Shown here: piece by piece, positions 1 to 3,932 of the stretch
Layout of the letters: the number at the start of each line of letters is the position of its first letter
How positions within the stretch are numbered: the first letter of the stretch is position 1
Assembly (NCBI GenBank): GCA_031260095.1
Contig: JAIRKN010000228.1
Coordinates: forward strand, 1-6,692
Direction of reading: 5' to 3'
DNA length: 6,692 nucleotides
From: Tannerella sp.
GTDB taxonomy: Bacteria > Bacteroidota > Bacteroidia > Bacteroidales > Tannerellaceae
Program-made: the position numbers and the translations under genes
Notes under the pieces: generated by a model
Told to the model about the DNA's origin: nothing
The model's database searches: none
Seen by the model: the letters and a program-made list of their open reading frames with translations, nothing else

Positions 1-1031
1 TCGGTGGGCTGTCCTAACTCTACATTGATATAGTAGGTTTGTCCGCTACGGATATTATCCGGGCGCTCTCCGGTGAAAACAAACTCGGCGCGGAACTTCC
101 CTTCGCGTACTTCGGGGAAGACTTTTCTAACGGTTAATCCGTAACTGCTCCCCTGCCGTTCGAACGTAGCGTTAAGCCCGCTGCGTACCCGGTCGATATA
201 GTGTTCGTCGAACATGGATTCAATCTTATAATCCGATAAATCGTTTACCTGTCCGATCTTTTGTCCGGCCGAGATGTTCTGTCCGAGTACGACGTCCAGA
301 AGTCCAAGTTCTCCGTTGATCTGTGAGCGGACGTTGAGGTTTTCTTTTCGCTCACGGATGAGTTGAACATTGCGGCGCATGTTCGCCAAATCACCTTCCA
401 TCTGTTCGACCTGCACCGTCCGGAGAATAGAGTCCTGGCGGATGCGTTCGCTGATGAGGTCATACTTCTGAATGACCAGTTCGTAATCCTCTTTCGCCTG
501 CAGGTAATCCTCCCTGGCGATGAGAGCTTCGTTATAAAGTTTTTCCTGTTGCAGGAAAGCGCGCCGTTTGCGGGTCGTTTCCAGTTCTAATGTCAATTTT
601 TCATTCCGGTTGTTCAACTTATCCTGCTCCATCGCAACCAACGTGTTCCGAAGGAAATTCTGCTTCTCGGCAAGATTGGCTTCCGCATCGAGGATCTGCA
701 AGTCAAGCTGCGAATTACTTAATCGTACGATCACCTCCCCTTTTCGCACCTGAGCGCCTTCTTCTACGACTTTCTCCTGAACGATGCCGCCTTCCTGCGG
801 ACTTAACTGTACTACGGTGATAGGCTGTACCTGCCCGTCATTACGCATAAAATCATTAAACTGATCAAATTTCGCTACGCCGGTGCTGACGCTTCTCGCA
901 TCTATTCGCAGGGTCGAGGAGTGATCTCCGAAAATGATCCAACCCAGCAGTATTAAAAACGAGGCTCCTGCGGCAATGTAAGGAATGTGTTTCTTACGAA
1001 TCCCTTTCTTCTTTTCTAATTGAATGTCCAT
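1..1031 (-). CDS. HlyD/MacA-type efflux periplasmic adaptor, 3' end cut by window
   Basis: This is a membrane-fusion (adaptor) protein that would bridge an inner-membrane transporter to the TolC-family channel encoded just upstream. From the ATG at 1031, 343 full codons are visible without a stop; such adaptors are usually about 400-420 residues, so the C-terminus lies off the left edge. Visible parts in order: a basic N-terminus, one membrane anchor (about residues 16-34, IPYIAAG...LLGWIIF), the first half of a biotinyl-lipoyl domain (about 66-105, with GGIV, EEGAQV and KGEVIVRL), a long charged helical hairpin (about 105-245), the second lipoyl half (NGELGLLDVVLGQ), then the beta-barrel (YKIESMFDEHYIDRV). 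The start is supported by the anchor beginning directly after it. It sits 65 bp after the TolC-family gene on the same strand, so co-transcription is likely. The inner-membrane partner is not visible. A MacB/FtsX-like ABC transporter is my inference from similar Bacteroidales operons. Confidence 0.9.
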   Translation of the reverse strand, partial: MDIQLEKKKGIRKKHIPYIAAGASFLILLGWIIFGDHSSTLRIDARSVSTGVAKFDQFNDFMRNDGQVQPITVVQLSPQEGGIVQEKVVEEGAQVRKGEVIVRLSNSQLDLQILDAEANLAEKQNFLRNTLVAMEQDKLNNRNEKLTLELETTRKRRAFLQQEKLYNEALIAREDYLQAKEDYELVIQKYDLISERIRQDSILRTVQVEQMEGDLANMRRNVQLIRERKENLNVRSQINGELGLLDVVLGQNISAGQKIGQVNDLSDYKIESMFDEHYIDRVRSGLNATFERQGSSYGLTVRKVFPEVREGKFRAEFVFTGERPDNIRSGQTYYINVELGQPT

Positions 1032-1096
1032 ATCTTTACTTGTTTTAAGTTTAACTTCACTTTTTAATTATTTATTTTGACGAATCGTGTCTAATA

Positions 1097-2428
1097 TTAG
1101 CGGACGAAAGGCACGCCTTTATAGTAATCTACCTGTTTGCATTTTAACAGATACATCAATTGCCGTTGCAACAGATTGGCCTTCGACTCGATTAAGGCGT
1201 TGGCGCTTGTCTGCAAATCAATCGGACTCATCAGTCCTTCTTCAAATTTACGCACCGTCAGTTCGTAAGCGATGCGGTCGGACTCCAGTTTTTTCTCCAT
1301 CTGAATACTTTCCTTTGCATATCCGTCGCGCTCAAGCACCGACAATTCAATGGCAGTCTGTAACTGACGCAATACTTCCGTGCGCTGTTCTTCGGCTATT
1401 CTTACATTGTTTCGGGCGCGTCGCACTTCACGAACATTGGTCAGCCTATTGAAGAGCGGAATGTTCAAAGAGAACGAAAAATACTCGCCCCGATTGTTTT
1501 TAAACTGCGAATTAAATGACGAAGGCGGCGTTTCCGATTTCAGGTTCTCATAATAACTTGTATTAATGCCCGCAGAAAAAGAGATCGAAGGCAAAAGGGC
1601 GCCTTTCTGAATCAGGTGCGTCAAGCGGCTCGCCTTTAATTGATACGCCGCCTGCAAAGCCGCAGGATTCGTTTCCTTTGCATAATCATATATATCCGCA
1701 ACCGATTCGTTCATCCTGATATATTCATTCCCGGAGATCGTCGTATCCGGTTGTAACTCCTCCTCATACGGATAATTCATGTAATCCTTTAATTTCAATA
1801 AAGCCGTATTATATGTGTTTTGCCAGTGCGTCAGATTATAGTCATCGCCGGCTACCTGCGCTTCGACCTGCGCTACATCGGCCCGTCCCTTTATCCCCAA
1901 CTCTTCCTGCCTGCGTATCTTATATAATGTGCGGTGACTTTCTTCGAGCTTTTCTTTCGCAAAACGCACTGTGCCCCGATAATAAACTACATTCACAAAC
2001 GCTTCCATTGTATTTAACGCCAGATCGTCCTTTATTTTCTGCAAATCGTTCATTCCGGACTGGCGGGCCGATTTGGCCAGACGAAATTGATTCACAATCT
2101 GTCCGCCGTTAAAAACAGGAAGGGACGTAGAGAGTCCGTAATAATTGTTGAACGTAGTGGTGTTCACATACGTATTCGTTTCCGGGTCGATGGCGCGTCC
2201 AAAGTTATACTGTGCCGAAACACTCGTCGAAAGCGAAGGGAAAAAGGCCGCCGCCGCGGAATGAAATGCGGCCTTGTATGTATCATTTTCGTGCATCTGC
2301 TTCTTTACCGCCGCGCTGTTCTCCACCGCATAACGTATACATTCTTCCATCGTCCAGAGCGAATCTTGCGCCATACCCGCTGATGCGTGACAGGACCATA
2401 ATAATAAGTTTAAGACTATTTTCTTCAT
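1097..2428 (-). CDS. TolC-family outer-membrane efflux channel
   Basis: This encodes a 443-residue outer-membrane factor, a normal length for the TolC/OEP family (two repeated OEP domains). It would trimerise into the outer-membrane and periplasmic tunnel of a tripartite pump. The N-terminus MKKIVLNLLLWSCHASAGMAQ is a signal peptide, probably cut after the Ala-Gln near residue 21. Two structural repeats are visible. The first runs from TMEECIRYAVENSAAVKKQ through an amphipathic strand near NFGRAIDPETNTYVN and the turn SLPVFNGGQ, then long helices ending near DYMNYP. The second runs from about residue 240 with the parallel turn SLNIPLFNRLTNV and the helix YELTVRKFEEGLMSPIDLQ. The repeated 'PxFNxx' turns are diagnostic of this family. 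The ATG at 2428 follows an A-rich leader typical of Bacteroidota. It is the first gene of the operon and is followed by the adaptor. A Cys at residue 13 (LWSC) makes lipidation conceivable but unlikely. Confidence 0.93.
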   Translation of the reverse strand: MKKIVLNLLLWSCHASAGMAQDSLWTMEECIRYAVENSAAVKKQMHENDTYKAAFHSAAAAFFPSLSTSVSAQYNFGRAIDPETNTYVNTTTFNNYYGLSTSLPVFNGGQIVNQFRLAKSARQSGMNDLQKIKDDLALNTMEAFVNVVYYRGTVRFAKEKLEESHRTLYKIRRQEELGIKGRADVAQVEAQVAGDDYNLTHWQNTYNTALLKLKDYMNYPYEEELQPDTTISGNEYIRMNESVADIYDYAKETNPAALQAAYQLKASRLTHLIQKGALLPSISFSAGINTSYYENLKSETPPSSFNSQFKNNRGEYFSFSLNIPLFNRLTNVREVRRARNNVRIAEEQRTEVLRQLQTAIELSVLERDGYAKESIQMEKKLESDRIAYELTVRKFEEGLMSPIDLQTSANALIESKANLLQRQLMYLLKCKQVDYYKGVPFVR

Positions 2429-2467
2429 TTCTTTTTTCTTTTTATTTTATAAATCTAATCATGAAAA

Positions 2468-2484
2468 TACTATAATCGTGCCAA
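2468..2484 (-). promoter_or_regulatory. candidate sigma-54 (-24/-12) promoter of the efflux operon
   Basis: On the minus strand the sequence reads TTGGCACG-ATTA-TAGTA. The first eight bases match the -24 half of the sigma-54 consensus (YTGGCACG-N4-TTGC) exactly. The -12 half is degenerate (TAGT instead of TTGC; the G at 2470 is kept, the following C is not). The predicted start of transcription is near 2458, giving a leader of about 30 nt before the ATG at 2428. I found no TAnnTTTG box on this strand of the intergenic region. The paired dyads upstream add support, while the poor -12 half lowers confidence. Confidence 0.5.
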
Positions 2485-2538
2485 AATATGTAAAGGATTA
2501 ATAATAAACAATGTGTAAATTTTATGATGATAATGAAG

Positions 2539-2576
2539 TGTCCAAAAAATGGACAGGACTGTAAAATAATTTGACA
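2539..2576. promoter_or_regulatory. tandem dyad operator, likely enhancer sites for an NtrC-type activator
   Basis: Site 1 (2539-2555) is a perfect inverted repeat, TGTCCA-AAAAA-TGGACA. Site 2 (2560-2576), TGTAAAATAATTTGACA, matches it at 12 of 17 positions and keeps the outer TGT and GACA half-sites. The two start 21 bp apart, two helical turns, so both would face the same side of the DNA. Their centres are about 90 and 110 bp upstream of the predicted efflux transcription start. A/T-centred dyads of this kind and distance fit Fis-type helix-turn-helix domains of sigma-54 activators. The regulator is not in the window, so its identity is inference. Confidence 0.55.
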
Positions 2577-2577
2577 C

Positions 2578-2590
2578 TACGATGATCGTA
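2578..2590. repeat. 13-bp palindrome TACGAT-G-ATCGTA
   Basis: A perfect palindrome with 6-bp arms around one central base lies 1 bp beyond the second dyad operator. It is too compact to form a useful RNA hairpin, so if it is functional it would be a protein-binding site. It differs in sequence from the TGTCC dyads. It may be chance. Confidence 0.35.
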
Positions 2591-2623
2591 TGATTGAAAA
2601 TAAACATGGGAAATTTGTATTCA

Positions 2624-2639
2624 GGGATGCGAAATAAAC
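2624..2639 (+). repeat. left copy of the repeat flanking the Rpn gene
   Basis: The sequence GGGATGCGAAATAAAC contains ATGCGAAATAAAC (2627-2639), which recurs exactly and in the same orientation at 3793-3805 beyond the Rpn stop codon. Its first 14 bases also match the reverse complement of 3852-3865 at 13 positions. Together these bracket the Rpn gene and may mark the ends of a unit that moved with it. Confidence 0.5.
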
Positions 2640-2724
2640 TGACGTCCCACAGGGGTTTGTCATGTCCGATTATTTAAAATTCAATCAAAATGAGCGATGG
2701 TATCCGTTATTTTGAAAAAATCAT

Positions 2725-2732
2725 TACATTTG
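2725..2732 (+). promoter_or_regulatory. candidate Bacteroidota -7 box for the Rpn gene
   Basis: TACATTTG is an exact match to the Bacteroidota -7 consensus TAnnTTTG. No TTTG-type -33 element sits at the usual 19-21 bp spacing; the nearest TTTG (2711-2714) is only 10 bp away. The implied leader would be about 10 nt, unusually short. Treat as tentative. Confidence 0.35.
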
Positions 2733-2748
2733 TACAAAACTATTTAGG

Positions 2749-3765
2749 ATGAGCAAAAAAATAAAAACGGAAGAAAACGGGAACGTACTGATTGCCAACC
2801 CCATTTATGACCATGTATTCAAGTATCTAATGGAAGACAGCCGGGTGGCTCGCAAGTTTATTTCCGCCATTATCGGCGAGGAAGTCGTAGAACTGGTTTT
2901 TGCCCCCCAGGAATATGTGCGGAAACTGGAGAATGTATCCGAAAAAAGCTGGAGTTTTTACCGTCTGGACTTCAATGCCCGGATAAGGATCGGTGACGTG
3001 TATAAATCGGTGATGATAGAGATGCAAAAAGTGTCGCTTCATACTGACATCATGCGCTTCAGGCGTTATATGGGCGGTCAGTATCAGAAGCCGGAGAACA
3101 GCTACGTTGATTCGTCGGGGGTCGAACATCCGATGCAGATCTACTGCATATATTTCATCGGCTCGGGCATAGGCGTGAAGGGTGTGCCGGTGATGACGGT
3201 TAATCCCTGCGCGTCGGACGCCGGGACGGGCCGTGCGTTAAAGGGCCTTCGCAACGAGTTTGTGGAGAGCCTGCACCACCGTTCGTGGATCGTTCAGGTG
3301 CCGGAACTGAAAGGCCGTCGTCGCAACGATCTGGAAATCCTGCTGAGCATCTTCGACCAGGCCAACCGGATGAACGACTGCCACATTCTCAATTTGAATG
3401 TGGAGCGTTTTCCGGACGAATACCGTCCTATCGTCCGCCGCTTGCAGTTGGCCGCCGCCGACAGGGAGATCCGTGAAGCAATGGAAATAGAAGACGACGT
3501 GACGGAACATTTTCGCATCGAAGAACGGATCAGGCGGATCAAACTCGAAGAAAAGGACATGATTATTGCCGAAAAGGAAGCTGCCCTTGCCCGCGAGCGT
3601 GCCGAAAAAGAAGAAAAGGAAGCTGCTCTTGCCGAAAAAGAAGCCGCCTTTGCTCGTGAACGTGCCGAAAAGGAAGCTGCCCTTGCCCGCGAGCGTGCCG
3701 AAAAAGAAGCTCTCCTTGCCGAACTTGCCACTTTGAAAGCACATTCACAAACCGGTAAGAAGTAA
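2749..3765 (+). CDS. Rpn-family PD-(D/E)XK nuclease/putative transposase with coiled-coil tail
   Basis: This 338-residue protein belongs to the PDDEXK_2/Rpn group, DNA endonucleases first annotated as transposases. E. coli relatives promote RecA-independent recombination and have been linked to phage defence. The N-terminal motif NPIYDHVFKYLM (17-28) is typical. The likely catalytic set is D74 (in RLDFNARI) and E91-x-Q93-K94 (in VMIEMQKV), matching the family's D...ExQ/K form, so the nuclease looks intact. The middle (about 95-245) is the family's helical part. From about residue 250 the chain is highly charged, and from 274 it becomes five 10-11-residue repeats of the form AEKEAALARER, a predicted hendecad coiled coil. 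The ATG at 2749 follows TTTAGG. Sampled 60-bp blocks in the middle of the gene are about 55-68% GC, against about 35-42% in sampled blocks of the neighbours, which suggests transfer. It stands alone, divergent from the efflux operon. Confidence 0.9.
   Translation: MSKKIKTEENGNVLIANPIYDHVFKYLMEDSRVARKFISAIIGEEVVELVFAPQEYVRKLENVSEKSWSFYRLDFNARIRIGDVYKSVMIEMQKVSLHTDIMRFRRYMGGQYQKPENSYVDSSGVEHPMQIYCIYFIGSGIGVKGVPVMTVNPCASDAGTGRALKGLRNEFVESLHHRSWIVQVPELKGRRRNDLEILLSIFDQANRMNDCHILNLNVERFPDEYRPIVRRLQLAAADREIREAMEIEDDVTEHFRIEERIRRIKLEEKDMIIAEKEAALARERAEKEEKEAALAEKEAAFARERAEKEAALARERAEKEALLAELATLKAHSQTGKK
3567..3728 (+). repeat. in-gene tandem repeats encoding the hendecad coiled coil
   Basis: Five units of 30-33 bp encode AEKEAALARER-like segments (residues 274-327; the second unit has 10 residues). 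The 47 bases at 3567-3613 recur exactly at 3663-3709, 96 bp (32 codons) apart, while the copy between them (from 3631) has synonymous differences. Exact identity over a long in-frame stretch points to recent duplication or gene conversion. The array can change length without breaking the frame. Confidence 0.85.
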
Positions 3766-3792
3766 AACACGGTAACCTGTTAAAGATAAACA

Positions 3793-3805
3793 ATGCGAAA
3801 TAAAC
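3793..3805 (+). repeat. right direct copy of the Rpn-flanking 13-mer
   Basis: ATGCGAAATAAAC is identical to 2627-2639 and in the same orientation, 28 bp after the Rpn stop codon. The two copies are 1166 bp apart and enclose the gene. Confidence 0.55.
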
Positions 3806-3836
3806 AGGATATAACAGTTTCTCTGACATCCTTGAT

Positions 3837-3865
3837 GGGATACCGAAAAACTTATTTCGTATCCC
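3837..3865 (+). terminator. hairpin downstream of the Rpn gene, possible terminator
   Basis: GGGATA pairs with TATCCC, and after a one-base C bulge CGAAA pairs with TTTCG, giving about 11 base pairs around a 6-nt loop. It starts 72 nt after the Rpn stop. The following tract is only TTAATC, not a good U-run, so intrinsic termination is uncertain. The right arm is also the inverted copy of the Rpn-flanking repeat, so the structure could instead belong to an element end. Confidence 0.45.
3852..3865 (-). repeat. inverted copy of the Rpn-flanking repeat
   Basis: Read on the minus strand this is GGGATACGAAATAA, matching GGGATGCGAAATAA at 2624-2637 in 13 of 14 positions. As imperfect terminal inverted repeats they would bound a unit of about 1.24 kb containing only the Rpn gene. 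No convincing target-site duplication is seen next to them. Confidence 0.45.
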
Positions 3866-3932
3866 TTAATCAAATAAATGTCTTATATTTACAAACTTTT
3901 ATGTAAAGGAATACACTTAAAAACTATTTTAT

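Larger units (their letters stand above)
2429..2748. other. divergent regulatory intergenic region
   Basis: This 320-bp AT-rich stretch lies between two divergently transcribed genes, the TolC-family gene (minus) and the Rpn-type gene (plus). I see no convincing coding sequence in it. From left to right it holds an A-rich leader for the minus-strand gene, a sigma-54-like promoter box, two in-phase 17-bp dyads, a 13-bp palindrome, one arm of the repeats that flank the Rpn gene, and a Bacteroidota-type -7 box just before the Rpn start codon. Confidence 0.75.
3766..3932 (+). other. intergenic region between the Rpn and M16 genes
   Basis: This 167-bp AT-rich stretch has no coding potential that I can support. 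It holds the second direct copy of the Rpn-flanking 13-mer, a strong hairpin at 3837-3865, and presumably the promoter of the M16 gene. The best -7-like box is TATATTTA at 3884-3891, one mismatch from TAnnTTTG, with no clear -33 partner. Confidence 0.6.

Noticed and set aside
363..820. Plus-strand open frames opposite the adaptor gene
   Set aside because: The minus-strand frame is continuous and shows lipoyl, hairpin and barrel parts. The plus-strand products have no recognisable features and overlap each other in different frames.
1087..1452. Plus-strand 121-codon frame opposite the TolC-family gene
   Set aside because: It is fully antisense to a well-supported OEP-family gene, with no upstream signal and no recognisable protein features.
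2390..2428. Lipoprotein signal (LWSC, Cys13) in the TolC-family protein
   Set aside because: Trp at the -2 position is a poor lipobox match, and the hydrophobic stretch continues to a normal signal-peptidase I site near Ala-Gln, so ordinary secretion is more likely.
3238..3770. Long minus-strand open frames opposite the Rpn gene (168 and 158 codons)
   Set aside because: They are mirror images of the GAA/GCC-rich repeat codons, giving low-complexity Phe/Gly or Ser/Ala/Arg strings with no family resemblance. The plus-strand frame has an intact nuclease motif.
2624..3865. Calling the Rpn unit a complete insertion sequence
   Set aside because: The inverted repeats are short and imperfect, and no target-site duplication is evident at their outer edges. 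The evidence supports only a candidate.
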